Below are positions 28,541 through 37,430 of a stretch of DNA of 64,000 nucleotides, piece after piece. Where the stretch lies: contig NZ_CP113519.1 in NCBI RefSeq assembly GCF_026723825.1, forward strand, positions 3,472,001-3,536,000, read 5' to 3'. Origin of the DNA: Pseudomonas sp. GOM7. Its GTDB lineage: Bacteria; Pseudomonadota; Gammaproteobacteria; Pseudomonadales; Pseudomonadaceae. Position 1 is the first letter of the stretch; each line of letters begins with the position of its first letter. The notes under the pieces are model-generated. The model was not told the DNA's origin. It worked only from the letters and a program-made list of their open reading frames with translations, and did not search any database. A program made the position numbers and the translations under genes.

Positions 28541-29540
28541 GTTCGCCTGGTGGTGGGTCTTCGCCTTCGCGCCGCTGCCCTGGCTGCTGCGCCTGCTGCT
28601 GCCGCCCGCCGACAGCGGAGATGCGGCGCTGCGCGTCGGCTTTCTCGACGAGTTGCAGGCGCTCAGCGGTCGCCGCGCCCGTGCTGCCCTGCCCGGTTGG
28701 CGCCAGCAGGTACCGCTGGCGTGCATCTGGCTGTTGCTGCTGTGCGCGGCGGCACGCCCGCAATGGGTCGGCGAGCCCCTGCCGCTGCCGGCCACCGGCC
28801 GTGACCTGCTGCTGGCGGTGGATGTCTCCGGCTCCATGGATTACGCCGACATGCAGTGGGATGACGAGCCCATCAGCCGCCTGGAGCTGGTCAAGCGCCT
28901 GCTCGGCGACTTCATCGAAGGCCGCCGGGGTGACCGCGTCGGCCTGATCCTGTTCGGCAGCCAGGCCTACCTGCAGGCGCCGCTGACCTTCGACCGCCAC
29001 ACCGTGCGCACCTGGCTGGACGAAGCGCTGATCGGCATTGCCGGCAAGAACACCGCCATCGGCGATGCCATTGGCCTGGCCGTCAAGCGCCTGCGCCAGC
29101 GCCCAGCCGACAGCCGCGTGCTGGTGCTGGTCACCGACGGCGCCAGCAACGGCGGCACACTGGAGCCGATGACCGCGGCACGCCTGGCTGCCGAGGAAGG
29201 CGTGCGCATCTATACCATCGGCATCGGCGCCGATCCGCAGCAAAGCGATGTGCTGGGGTTGTTCGGCTTCAGCAGCGGGCTGGATCTGGATGAACCGACC
29301 CTGCGTGGTATCGCCGACACCACCGGTGGCGAATACTTCCGCGCGCGCGACCAGGCCGAGCTGCAGCAGATCGAAGCGACCCTGGATCGTCTCGAACCGG
29401 TCAGCCAGCAGCCCATTCTCGCCCGCCCGGCCCAGGCCCTGTACGCCTGGCCGCTGAGCCTGGCCCTGCTCGGCAGCCTGCTGCTGGCCGGCCACACGCT
29501 CTGGCCGCAGTGGCCGCAACGCCTGCGGAGGCAAGGATGA
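28533..29540 (+). CDS. BatA-like VWA domain membrane protein
   Basis: 335 residues: helix at 5-24, helix at 60-76, a VWA domain at about 90-280 and a C-terminal helix near 310-325. The metal site is intact: D97-V-S99-G-S101, with the later Thr in LTFDRHT and Asp in LVTDGASNGG. It ends with a 4-bp overlap into the next gene. Acts in the inner membrane with the domain outside, probably as partner of BatB and substrate of the MoxR ATPase. Confidence 0.93.
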   Translation: MFEFAWWWVFAFAPLPWLLRLLLPPADSGDAALRVGFLDELQALSGRRARAALPGWRQQVPLACIWLLLLCAAARPQWVGEPLPLPATGRDLLLAVDVSGSMDYADMQWDDEPISRLELVKRLLGDFIEGRRGDRVGLILFGSQAYLQAPLTFDRHTVRTWLDEALIGIAGKNTAIGDAIGLAVKRLRQRPADSRVLVLVTDGASNGGTLEPMTAARLAAEEGVRIYTIGIGADPQQSDVLGLFGFSSGLDLDEPTLRGIADTTGGEYFRARDQAELQQIEATLDRLEPVSQQPILARPAQALYAWPLSLALLGSLLLAGHTLWPQWPQRLRRQG

Positions 29541-31300
29541 GCCTGCTCTGGCCCGACTGGTTGCGGCCCTGGTGGCTGCTGGCGCTGCCCCTGCTGGCCT
29601 GGCTGCTGTGGCGCCTGTGGCACCGCGAACGGCAGAGCGGGCGCTGGCAGCAACTGCTGCCACCGGCCTTCCATGCCGTACTGCTCAGTGGCAGCGGTCA
29701 GCGCAGCAACCGCCTGCCCCTGCTGGCGCTGGCCCTGGCCTGGCTGCTGGCCGTGCTGGCGCTGCTCGGCCCCAGTTGGCAGCAGGTGCAGCAGAGCAGC
29801 CAGAAGCCGGCCGACCCGCTGGTGGTGATGCTCGAACTCACCCCGCGCATGCTCGCCGGTGACACACCGCCGACGCGCCTGGAACAGGCCCGACGCAAGC
29901 TGCTCGACCTGCTCGAAGCGCGTCGCGATGCACAGACCGCCATCGTCGTTTACGCCGGCAGCGCCCACAGCCTGGTGCCGCTGTCCGACGACCTGGCCAC
30001 CAGCCGCAACCTGCTGGAGGCGCTCAAACCCTCATTGATGCCCGAGGCCGGGCAGCGTGCCGACCTCGCCGTGCAACGCGCTCTGCAACTGCTGGAGCAA
30101 GCGCAACTGGGCCAGGGCCGCCTGCTGCTGATCACCAGCAGCCTGGACGAACAGGAGCGCAGCGGCATCGCCCAGGCCCTGGCACGCCGCGCCACCCCCT
30201 TGCTGATCCTCGGCGTCGGCACCCGCGAAGGTGCGCCGGTCACTCAGGAGGACGGCAGCTTCCTCAAGGATCGCGACGGCGGCATCGTCATTCCGCGCCT
30301 GGACGCCCAGGGCCTGCGCCAGTTCGCCGAGGCGCAGGGCGGGCGCTACGCCCAGATTCGCCTGGACGACGGCGACCTCAAGCGCCTCGGCCTGCTCGAC
30401 GCCCCCGTGGTGATGCGTGATGCCGGTGAACCCACCCAGCTCGACGCGCGTATCGACCAGGGCTACTGGCTGCTCCTGCCGCTGTTGCTGCTGGCCGCCT
30501 GCGCCGGCCGGCGCGGCTGGCTGCTGGTGCTGCCCCTGCTGCTGATACTGCCGGCGCAGAACAGCTACGCCTTCGGCTTCGACGACCTCTGGCTGCGCCC
30601 GGATCAGCAAGGCCAGCGCCTGCTCGAGGCGCAGCGCCCGGCCGAGGCGGCGCAACGCTTCGAGAACCCACAGTGGCAAGGCAAGGCGCTCTACGAAGCC
30701 GGTGAATATGGCGCCGCCGCCGAGCGCTTCGCCCAGGGCGACGAGGCCCGCGACCACTACAACCGCGGCAATGCCCTGGCCAAGGCCGGTGAACTGGAAG
30801 CCGCACTGGACGCCTATGAACAGGCGCTGGAACGGCAACCCGATCTGGCCGCCGCGCAGCACAACAAGGCCCTGGTGGAAGAGGCCTTGCGCCAGCGACA
30901 GGCCGAACAGAAGGACGGCGGGCAGACGCAGAAACCGCAGCAGTCAAACAACGACCAGGCGCAAGCCGGTGAGCAGGCCAATCAGAGCCAGCCCGCGCAG
31001 TCGGGTGAATCTGCAGACAACGCCGCCAAGCCCAGCGATGACGCCAGGGCCGGCGCTGACCAGCCCCAGCCCGCGCCGAACGAAGATACCCCCGACAGCG
31101 ACCAGAGCGCCGATGGCGAGGCCCAGGCCGATGGCCAAGCCACCCCGCAAACGCCCATGAGCGATGCCAACCTGGGCACCACCCAGGAGCGCCGGCAGGC
31201 GCTGGAACAATGGCTGCGGCAGATTCCCGATGACCCGGGCGAGCTGCTGCGGCGTAAATTCTGGTACGAACAGCAACAGCGTCAGGAACGATCCCGATGA
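29537..31300 (+). CDS. BatB/BatC-like VWA and TPR fusion protein
   Basis: 587 residues from ATG 29537. Helices near 12-27 and 60-77, VWA-like domain about 90-290, helix near 315-330, another hydrophobic segment near 337-347, TPR repeats near 395-455 (Y-RGNALAKAGELEAALDAYEQAL), then a long Gln/Ala/Asp-rich low-complexity tail and a short closing helix. The VWA metal motif is altered: where D-x-S-x-S is expected it reads E100-L-T-P-R104, so metal binding is doubtful. This fuses the jobs that BatB and BatC do as separate proteins elsewhere. Confidence 0.92.
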   Translation: MSLLWPDWLRPWWLLALPLLAWLLWRLWHRERQSGRWQQLLPPAFHAVLLSGSGQRSNRLPLLALALAWLLAVLALLGPSWQQVQQSSQKPADPLVVMLELTPRMLAGDTPPTRLEQARRKLLDLLEARRDAQTAIVVYAGSAHSLVPLSDDLATSRNLLEALKPSLMPEAGQRADLAVQRALQLLEQAQLGQGRLLLITSSLDEQERSGIAQALARRATPLLILGVGTREGAPVTQEDGSFLKDRDGGIVIPRLDAQGLRQFAEAQGGRYAQIRLDDGDLKRLGLLDAPVVMRDAGEPTQLDARIDQGYWLLLPLLLLAACAGRRGWLLVLPLLLILPAQNSYAFGFDDLWLRPDQQGQRLLEAQRPAEAAQRFENPQWQGKALYEAGEYGAAAERFAQGDEARDHYNRGNALAKAGELEAALDAYEQALERQPDLAAAQHNKALVEEALRQRQAEQKDGGQTQKPQQSNNDQAQAGEQANQSQPAQSGESADNAAKPSDDARAGADQPQPAPNEDTPDSDQSADGEAQADGQATPQTPMSDANLGTTQERRQALEQWLRQIPDDPGELLRRKFWYEQQQRQERSR

Positions 31301-32937
31301 AGCGTCTCGTCAGCCTGCTTTTTCTCTTGCTCCTGGGCGGCCTGGCCCACGCCGACGCCTTCGTCGCCAGCGTCGACCGCACGCACCTGAGCGAAGGCGA
31401 GACCGTAGTGCTGACCCTGGAGTCCACCGACCCCACCCGCTTCGGTCGCCCCGACTTCAGCCCGCTGGATGCCGACTTCGAGATTCTCGGCAGCAGTCAG
31501 GTCAATCGTCTGACCACCCTCGGCGACACCCCACGCACCACGACGCGCTGGATTCTCACCCTGCAACCCAAACGTAGCGGCCAGGTCGAGATTCCACCGA
31601 TCCGCCTGGAAGACGCCGCCAGCCTGCCCATCACCCTGCACGTCGAGCCAGCCAGGCAAAGCGGCAAGAGCGAGAAGCTGGCGCCCGTGTTCATCGATGC
31701 CAGCCTCGATCAGGAAAGCGTCTACGTGCAGGCCCAGGCCATGCTCACCCTGCGCATCTACCACTCGGTCTCGCTGTATGACGACAGCAGCCTGACGCCC
31801 CTGCAGATCGACGATGCCCGCGTCGAGCGCCTGGGCGAGCCGCGCACTTACGAGAAGGACATCGGCGGCGTGCGTCATGGCGTGATCGAAGTGCGCTATG
31901 CCATCTACCCGCAGCGCAGCGGCCAGCTCATCATCCCCGGCCAGGTATTCAGCGCCACCCTGGTCGAGCGCAGCGGTAGCGACTTCAACCCCTTCGGCCC
32001 GCGCCCTGGGCGCGTGACGCGGGTGAAGTCACCCGACATCCCCTTGCAGGTGCGCCCCAAGCCCGCCGATTACCCGGCCGACGTGCCCTGGCTACCGGCA
32101 CGCGCCCTGGGCCTGGCGGAAAGCTGGAATCCGCAGCCGGAGCAGGCCAAGGTGGGCGAATCCCTGACCCGTAGCCTGACCCTGAAGGTAGATGGCCTGT
32201 CCAGCGCCCAGTTGCCGCCACTACCCGCCACCCAGGTCGACGGCCTGCGCCGCTACCCGGATCAGCCCCAGCTCAGCGACCAGCCCAGCGAAAATGGCAT
32301 GCTCGGCAGCCGCGAGGATCGCGAAGCGCTGGTGCCGAGCCGCAGCGGCAGCTTCGAGCTGCCGGCCCTGCAAGTGGTGTGGTGGAACACCAAGACCGAC
32401 AGCCTGGAACGCACCACCCTGCCGGCGCGCACCCTGCAGGTAGCGGAGAACCCGGCGCTGCAGGTGGACGAGCCGGTCACGCCGATTCCCAGCGAAGTAC
32501 AGCGCATGGAAGGTGCCCCGTTGTGGCCCTGGCAACTGGCCTGCGCCCTGCTCGCCCTGACCACCCTGCTCGGTTTCGGCCTGTGGTGGCACGCGCGTCG
32601 CCAGCCGGCGATCCAGCGGGCGGCGCAGAGCGGCCCGAGCCCACGTACCCTGCTCGACGATCTCAAGCGCGCCTGCCTGATGGGCGATGCCCAGGCCACC
32701 CGGCATGCCCTCGACGCCTGGGCACGCCAGCAACCGGAAACCCTGGCGGACATGGCCGCGCGCGACGTGCCGCTGTCCGACGCCCTCGATGGCTTGAATG
32801 CTGCGCTGTACAGCGAAACCAGCCAGCAATGGCAGGGCGAGGAACTGTGGAAAGCCATCCGCAGCCTGCCCGCCGCCCAAGAGCCGAGCAGCGCAACACC
32901 GGAGAACAGCGCCCTGCCACCCCTCTACCCACGCTGA
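31297..32937 (+). CDS. BatD-like (oxygen tolerance) protein
   Basis: 546 residues. A Sec signal peptide (MKRLVSLLFLLLLGGLAHA), then BatD beta domains (VDRTHLSEGETVVLTLES near residue 26; PPIRLEDAA near 100), a transmembrane helix near residues 410-430 (WQLACALLALTTLLGFGLWW) and a cytoplasmic tail of about 110 residues. ATG overlaps the batB stop by 4 bp. It closes the operon and probably scaffolds the VWA proteins in the periplasm. Confidence 0.92.
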   Translation: MKRLVSLLFLLLLGGLAHADAFVASVDRTHLSEGETVVLTLESTDPTRFGRPDFSPLDADFEILGSSQVNRLTTLGDTPRTTTRWILTLQPKRSGQVEIPPIRLEDAASLPITLHVEPARQSGKSEKLAPVFIDASLDQESVYVQAQAMLTLRIYHSVSLYDDSSLTPLQIDDARVERLGEPRTYEKDIGGVRHGVIEVRYAIYPQRSGQLIIPGQVFSATLVERSGSDFNPFGPRPGRVTRVKSPDIPLQVRPKPADYPADVPWLPARALGLAESWNPQPEQAKVGESLTRSLTLKVDGLSSAQLPPLPATQVDGLRRYPDQPQLSDQPSENGMLGSREDREALVPSRSGSFELPALQVVWWNTKTDSLERTTLPARTLQVAENPALQVDEPVTPIPSEVQRMEGAPLWPWQLACALLALTTLLGFGLWWHARRQPAIQRAAQSGPSPRTLLDDLKRACLMGDAQATRHALDAWARQQPETLADMAARDVPLSDALDGLNAALYSETSQQWQGEELWKAIRSLPAAQEPSSATPENSALPPLYPR

Positions 32938-32999
32938 CGGCAAGCCTCACGGCCAAACACCGCACCAAGACAAGGCGCAAGCCTGCTCTGCGCCCTTAA

Positions 33000-33022
33000 A
33001 AGGCGCAGCCAGCGCCTTATTC
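33000..33022 (+). terminator. probable terminator of the moxR-bat operon
   Basis: Stem AAGGCGC-AGCCA-GCGCCTT followed by ATTCT, 62 bp after batD; the T-run is imperfect. Confidence 0.5.
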
Positions 33023-33087
33023 TCCTTCCTCTAGCCCATGCCGCCCGGTCAATCCGGCGGCATTCATGTGCTCAATAAAAATTCATT

Positions 33088-33097
33088 TTGTACACAA
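33088..33097. promoter_or_regulatory. putative GntR operator TTGTACACAA
   Basis: Same 10-mer as the site next to the GntR gene at 12604; 325 bp upstream of the NCS1 permease. Confidence 0.55.
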
Positions 33098-33130
33098 AAC
33101 ACAAACAAAACATGTTCATAAGCAGCATTT

Positions 33131-33140
33131 ATGTGTACAA
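33131..33140. promoter_or_regulatory. putative GntR operator ATGTGTACAA
   Basis: One mismatch from TTGTGTACAA, which is the reverse complement of the neighbouring site. Confidence 0.5.
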
Positions 33141-33176
33141 ATTCACTCATAAAAATCCTTTCAGTTAGTCGACCGC

Positions 33177-33186
33177 CTGTATACAG
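33177..33186. promoter_or_regulatory. putative GntR operator CTGTATACAG
   Basis: Perfect palindrome sharing TGTATACA with the puuE site. Three such sites within 100 bp suggest cooperative binding. Confidence 0.55.
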
Positions 33187-33243
33187 CAACCTTTTCAGCC
33201 GGAAGCGACAAAACGGAACGGAAACTGCAGACAAACCTCCTAA

Positions 33244-33383
33244 GGGCACCTCTAAAAACGTAGGCGAGGCAGGCAGCGCAAGGCAAAAACAGGCGAAGAA
33301 GCGCAGTTTACGTGTTGTAAATGAGCATTCTGAGCCTGTTTTTAACGCAGCGATGGCAACGCAGGTAGTTTTTTGAGGTGGCC
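33244..33383. mobile_element. MITE-like element, copy A
   Basis: 140 bp. Left end GGGCACCTCTAAAAAC, right end a decayed inverse (GTTTTTTGAGGTGGCC). The core has ACAGGCGAAG-AGCGCAGTTTACGTGTTGTAAATGAGC, shared with all other copies. Flanks read CTAA / (C)TAAA, a possible 4-bp target duplication. No open frame. Confidence 0.75.
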
Positions 33384-33421
33384 TAAACGCCCTTGGGCAC
33401 AACAATAATCAGGGAGCTGCC

Positions 33422-34888
33422 ATGTCCACCGCCGAAGAGTTCCGCATCCAGCACATCGACCCGACGCTGCACAATGAGGATCTCGCCCCGCTCGCCCCGG
33501 AGAAACGCACCTGGGGCTGGTTCGAGATCTTCAACGTCTGGTCCAACGACATTCAGAGCCTGTTCGGCTACACCCTGGCCGCCACCCTGTTCATCTCCTA
33601 CGGGCTCAATGGCTGGGCGGTGCTGGCCGGCATCGTGCTCGCCGGCTTCATCGTCATGGGCCTGGTGCAACTCACCGGCAAGCCCAGCGTCAAGTACGGC
33701 ATTCCCTTCCCGGTGTTCGCCCGCGCCAGCATGGGCGTGCGCGGCGCCAACTTCCCCGCGCTGATCCGTGGCATCGTCGCCATCTTCTGGTATGGCGTGC
33801 AGACCTATTTCGCCTCCACCGCCGTGGCGCTGCTGCTCAACTCGCTGCTGCAACCCGAAGCACCGGCCATGTACCTGGGCCTGACCGCCATCGGCTGGCT
33901 GTCCTACGTGATCGTCTGCCTGTTCCAGGTTGGCTTGTTCGTCTGCGGCATGAGCTGGATCACCCGCTTCCTCAACTGGGCCGGGCCGCTGGTGTACGTG
34001 GTCATGATCGCGCTGATGCTGCTGATCTGGTACAAGGCCGGGCCGAGCCTGCTCAGTGAACTGGGCAACATCTTCGCCGGTACCGGTGAGTACAAGGCGG
34101 GTCCGGTGGCGGCGTTCTTCGCCGTGGTCGGCACCATGGTCGCCTACTTCGCCGCAGTGGTGATCAACTACGGTGACTTCGCCCGCTTCGTCAGAAGCGA
34201 GAAACAGATGACCCTGGGCAACTTCCTCGGCCTGCCGGTGAGCCTGGCGTTCTTCTCGCTGATCGCCCTGGTGATCACCGCCGGCACCGTGGTGGTGTTC
34301 GGCGAGACGCTGACCAACCCCACCGACATCGTCGCGCGGGTGGACAACCTGACCCTGACCATCATCGCCGCGCTGACCTTCTTCGCCGCCACCGTGGGCA
34401 TCAACCTGGTGGCCAACTTCATCCCGCCAGCCTACGACCTGGCCAACCTGGCACCGGCCCACATCAGCGCGCGCACCGGCGGCTTCATCACCGCCGCCAT
34501 CGCCTTCTTCATCGGCGCGCTGTGGGTAGCCTTCATCAGCAATGTCGGCATCGCCGCCTTCGTCGACACCCTGGGCGCGGTGCTGGCGCCGCTGTACGGC
34601 ATCATCGTCGCCGACTACTACCTGGTGCGTCGGCGCAAGCTCGACCTGCAACAGCTATTCAGCGCCGATGCCGACAGCGCCTACCACTTCGATGGCGGCT
34701 GGAACCGCAAGGCGCTGATCGCCTTCGCCGCCGCCTCGCTGTTCTCCGTCTCCACCGTCTGGCTGCCGGCACTGGCGCAGCTCTCGGGCTATGCCTGGCT
34801 GCTCGGCGCCCTGCTCGGAGCCCTGCTGCACTACGGCCTGATGCACGGCCAGGCACGCGCCCTGAAAAACGCCGACGCCCCGGTCTGA
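33422..34888 (+). CDS. NCS1-family permease, probably for a purine/hydantoin compound
   Basis: 488 residues, about 12 helices. NCS1 marks: WGWFEIFNVWSNDIQSLFGYTLA near residue 30, KYGIPFPVFARASMGVRGANFPALIRG near 88, WYGVQTYFAS near 121, and NFIPPAYDLANLAP near 330. The tail reads GAVLAPLYGIIVADYYLVRRR. In family terms this covers allantoin, hydantoin, uracil and cytosine carriers. Its neighbour is an allantoin/hydantoin racemase and its promoter carries the same palindromes as the urate cluster, so allantoin is the favoured cargo. No experimental tie is visible. Confidence 0.92.
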   Translation: MSTAEEFRIQHIDPTLHNEDLAPLAPEKRTWGWFEIFNVWSNDIQSLFGYTLAATLFISYGLNGWAVLAGIVLAGFIVMGLVQLTGKPSVKYGIPFPVFARASMGVRGANFPALIRGIVAIFWYGVQTYFASTAVALLLNSLLQPEAPAMYLGLTAIGWLSYVIVCLFQVGLFVCGMSWITRFLNWAGPLVYVVMIALMLLIWYKAGPSLLSELGNIFAGTGEYKAGPVAAFFAVVGTMVAYFAAVVINYGDFARFVRSEKQMTLGNFLGLPVSLAFFSLIALVITAGTVVVFGETLTNPTDIVARVDNLTLTIIAALTFFAATVGINLVANFIPPAYDLANLAPAHISARTGGFITAAIAFFIGALWVAFISNVGIAAFVDTLGAVLAPLYGIIVADYYLVRRRKLDLQQLFSADADSAYHFDGGWNRKALIAFAAASLFSVSTVWLPALAQLSGYAWLLGALLGALLHYGLMHGQARALKNADAPV

Positions 34889-34928
34889 AACCGGCGCCGC
34901 ACGCCCACTCACCGAAACGAGAGCCCTC

Positions 34929-35663
34929 ATGAAGATTCGCGTCATCAACCCCAACACCACCGCCAGCATGACCGAGAAGATCGGCGAGGCGGCCAGCCGT
35001 ATCGCCGCACCGGGCACGCAGATCGTGGCGAGCAACCCGGTCAGCGGGCCGGTCTCGATAGAAAGCCATTTCGATGAGGCCATCAGTGCCGTCGGTGTGC
35101 TCGAGGAGGTGCGCATCGGCGAGCGCGAGGGTACCGACGCGTACATCCTCGCCTGTTTCGGCGACCCCGGCCTGCTCGCCGCGCGCGAGCTGACCCGTGC
35201 CCCGGTGATCGGCATTGCCGAGGCGGCCTTCCACATGGCCACCCTGATCAGCACGCGCTTCTCCATCGTCACCACCCTGGGCCGTACCGGCATCATCGCC
35301 GAGCACCTGCTGCAGAACTACGGCTTTGCCCATCACTGCCGACGCGTGCGCGCCGCCGAGATTCCGGTGCTGGATCTGGAAGATGACGGTGACAGCGCGC
35401 TGCAGCGGATCATCGATGAATGCCTGCGGGCCAAGGCCGAAGACAACATCGGCGCCATCGTCCTCGGTTGCGGCGGCATGGCCGACCTGACCGCACAGAT
35501 CAGCGACGCCGTCGGCCTGCCGGTGGTCGAGGGCGTGACGGCGGCGGTGAAGCTGGCCGAATCGCTGGTCAGCCTGGGCCTGGGCACCAGCAAGCATGGC
35601 GACCTGGACTTCCCACGGCCGAAGGCCTTCAGCGGGCAGTTCGAGTACCTCTCGGGCAGTTGA
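34929..35663 (+). CDS. allantoin/hydantoin racemase (Asp/Glu racemase superfamily)
   Basis: 244 residues closely patterned on HyuE and HpxA: N-terminus MKIRVINPNTTASMTEKIG, first catalytic Cys in ACFGDPG near residue 76, second in VLGCGGMADL near 181. It would interconvert R- and S-forms of allantoin or a 5-substituted hydantoin by a two-base mechanism. PuuE-type allantoinase is S-specific, so a racemase would let the cell use the other enantiomer. It lies between two NCS1 permeases, 40 bp after the first. Confidence 0.9.
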   Translation: MKIRVINPNTTASMTEKIGEAASRIAAPGTQIVASNPVSGPVSIESHFDEAISAVGVLEEVRIGEREGTDAYILACFGDPGLLAARELTRAPVIGIAEAAFHMATLISTRFSIVTTLGRTGIIAEHLLQNYGFAHHCRRVRAAEIPVLDLEDDGDSALQRIIDECLRAKAEDNIGAIVLGCGGMADLTAQISDAVGLPVVEGVTAAVKLAESLVSLGLGTSKHGDLDFPRPKAFSGQFEYLSGS

Positions 35664-35779
35664 TGACAGACACGCGCCTCGGCTCATCGAGCCGCAGGCG
35701 CATGGCCCCTGCCGAGATAGGGCACGACAAGACAACTACAAGAAAAAACGGTTCTGATCCCTCCTGAGAGGCTCCTGCA

Positions 35780-37144
35780 ATGAACAGTGAAAACGTCGTC
35801 TCGCAAGCACTCGATTGCCCTGAGCAACCAATCGCCAGCAAGGCTGCTGGCGCGGAGTCCCTGGCACCACAGCAGACCCGCATCATGGGCCGGATGTCCT
35901 ACCTGCTGGCCTGGTTCGGCGGCTGTGTGTCCATCGGCACCTTCGCCATGGGCTCGAGCATCGTCGGCACCCTCAACCTGCTGCAGGCGACCCTGGCCAT
36001 CGCCATCGGCTGCTTCATCATCGGCATCGCCCTGGCCATCAACGGCGCCGCCGGCTACAAGTACGGCATCCCCTTCATGGTGCAGGCGCGCAGCGCCTTC
36101 GGCTTTGCCGGTACGCGCTTTCCCGGCCTGGTACGGGCGGTGCCGGCCATCGTCTGGTACGGCTTCCAGAGCTGGATCGGCGCCGCAGCGATCAACACCG
36201 TGTCGGCCTCCATGTTCGGCTTCGACAATCTGGTGTTCTACTTCATCGTCTTCCAGTTCCTGCAGATCGGCCTGTCGATCTTCGGCTTCCAGGGCATCAA
36301 GTGGCTGGAGAATGTCGGTAGCGTGTTCATCCTGTTCTCCCTGGTGTACATGTTCTACAGCGTGATCAACCGCTATGGCGACGAGATCATGGTCAATCTG
36401 GTGAACATCGAGGGCACCTGGGGCCTGCCCTTCTGGGGTGCCACCATGCTCTTTCTGGGCATCTACAGCACCATGATGCTCAACGTCAGCGACTATTCCC
36501 GCGAGCTGAAGAAAGGCAGCGGCCCGGGCCTACTGACCACCCTCTACGCCATGTCGATCCTGCCCTGCACCCTGTTCATGGGCCTGATCGGCCTGATGGT
36601 GTCCGGCGCCACCGGGGTCAACGACCCGATCCAGGTGTTCGCCAACGCGGTGGACAACACGCCCCTGCTGATCATCACCCTGCTGTTCATCGCCTTCGCC
36701 CAGGTGACCACCAACGTGCTGAACAACGTGGTGCCACCCACCTACATCCTGATGGACGTGTTCAAGCTGCCGTTTCGCAGCGCCACCGTCATCGTCGGCC
36801 TGCTCGCCTTCGCCACCTTCCCCTGGGAGCTGGTCAAGGATGAGTCCTCGGCGGGCCTGCAGATCTTCGTGCAGACCTACTCGGCGTTTCTCGGCCCGAT
36901 CTTCGCGGTGATGGTGGTGGATTACTTCATCCTGCGCCGCCGGCAACTGGACATCGCCAAGCTGTACGACGAGAACGGCCCCTACCGCGGGGTGAACTAC
37001 GCGGCCATCGCCGCCTCGCTACTCGGCGCCGGCGTCGCCCTGAGCCTGCCGGCGGTGTCCTGGTACGCCAGCCTGCTGCCCGCCGGGCTGAGCTACTACC
37101 TGATGATGCAGTACCTGCCCGCCTGCGCTCGCTTCCGTAGCTGA
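35780..37144 (+). CDS. second NCS1-family permease (purine/cytosine type)
   Basis: 454 residues, about 12 helices, only distantly like the permease at 33.4 kb. Marks: GRMSYLLAWFGGCVSIGTFAMGSSIVG near residue 38, KYGIPFMVQARSAFGFAGTRFPGLVRA near 94, WYGFQSWIGAAA near 127, NVVPPTYILMDVF near 318. The N-terminus of about 35 residues is hydrophilic. GAGAGG precedes the ATG by 12 bases. Cargo not decided; co-location suggests a purine or hydantoin compound. Confidence 0.91.
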   Translation: MNSENVVSQALDCPEQPIASKAAGAESLAPQQTRIMGRMSYLLAWFGGCVSIGTFAMGSSIVGTLNLLQATLAIAIGCFIIGIALAINGAAGYKYGIPFMVQARSAFGFAGTRFPGLVRAVPAIVWYGFQSWIGAAAINTVSASMFGFDNLVFYFIVFQFLQIGLSIFGFQGIKWLENVGSVFILFSLVYMFYSVINRYGDEIMVNLVNIEGTWGLPFWGATMLFLGIYSTMMLNVSDYSRELKKGSGPGLLTTLYAMSILPCTLFMGLIGLMVSGATGVNDPIQVFANAVDNTPLLIITLLFIAFAQVTTNVLNNVVPPTYILMDVFKLPFRSATVIVGLLAFATFPWELVKDESSAGLQIFVQTYSAFLGPIFAVMVVDYFILRRRQLDIAKLYDENGPYRGVNYAAIAASLLGAGVALSLPAVSWYASLLPAGLSYYLMMQYLPACARFRS

Positions 37145-37153
37145 AGCAGGCCT

Positions 37154-37177
37154 GCGCCGGGTCTGGCGACCCGGCGC
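37154..37177. terminator. GC-rich hairpin after the second NCS1 permease
   Basis: Stem GCGCCGGGT-CTGGCG-ACCCGGCGC starts 10 bp after the stop. There is no T-run, so it may act only as an RNA stabiliser or a weak terminator. Confidence 0.45.
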
Positions 37178-37181
37178 CTCA

Positions 37182-37429
37182 GGGCACCTCTAAAAACTTA
37201 GGCGACGACTGCATGGATGCAGGAGGTAGAGCGAAGCAGGAAGCCCGAGCCGAGGCAGGCAGCGCAATACCGATGGCGGCCCCGCAAAAACAGGCGAAGA
37301 AAGCACTGGGCCCGCATTCGGGTTTACGTGTTGTAAATGAGCATTCTGATGGGGGCGCCTAGATCGGACTCGCGCACGAGCCTGTTTTTAACGCCGCGAT
37401 GGCAACGTAGGTAGTTTTTAGAGGTGCCC
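37182..37429. mobile_element. MITE-like element, copy B
   Basis: 248 bp with 16-bp ends GGGCACCTCTAAAAAC (last base position varies) and GTTTTTAGAGGTGCCC. Compared with copy A it has an extra block (CTGCATGGATGCAGGAGGTA and onward) and a second unique insert around 37350. Flanks CTCA / CTTA. Its right end stops one base before the moaA stop codon. Confidence 0.8.
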
Positions 37430-37430
37430 C

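Larger units (their letters stand above)
32938..33421. other. intergenic region batD / NCS1 permease
   Basis: 484 bp. Order: batD terminator-like hairpin, three TTGTNNACAA-type palindromes, then a MITE-like element ending 38 bp before the permease ATG. No gene. The stretch 33060-33240 is markedly AT-rich. Confidence 0.6.

Noticed and set aside
33383..34651. Minus-strand frame of 422 codons opposite the NCS1 permease
   Set aside because: Shadow of a clear membrane transporter; composition Gly/His/Asp-rich.
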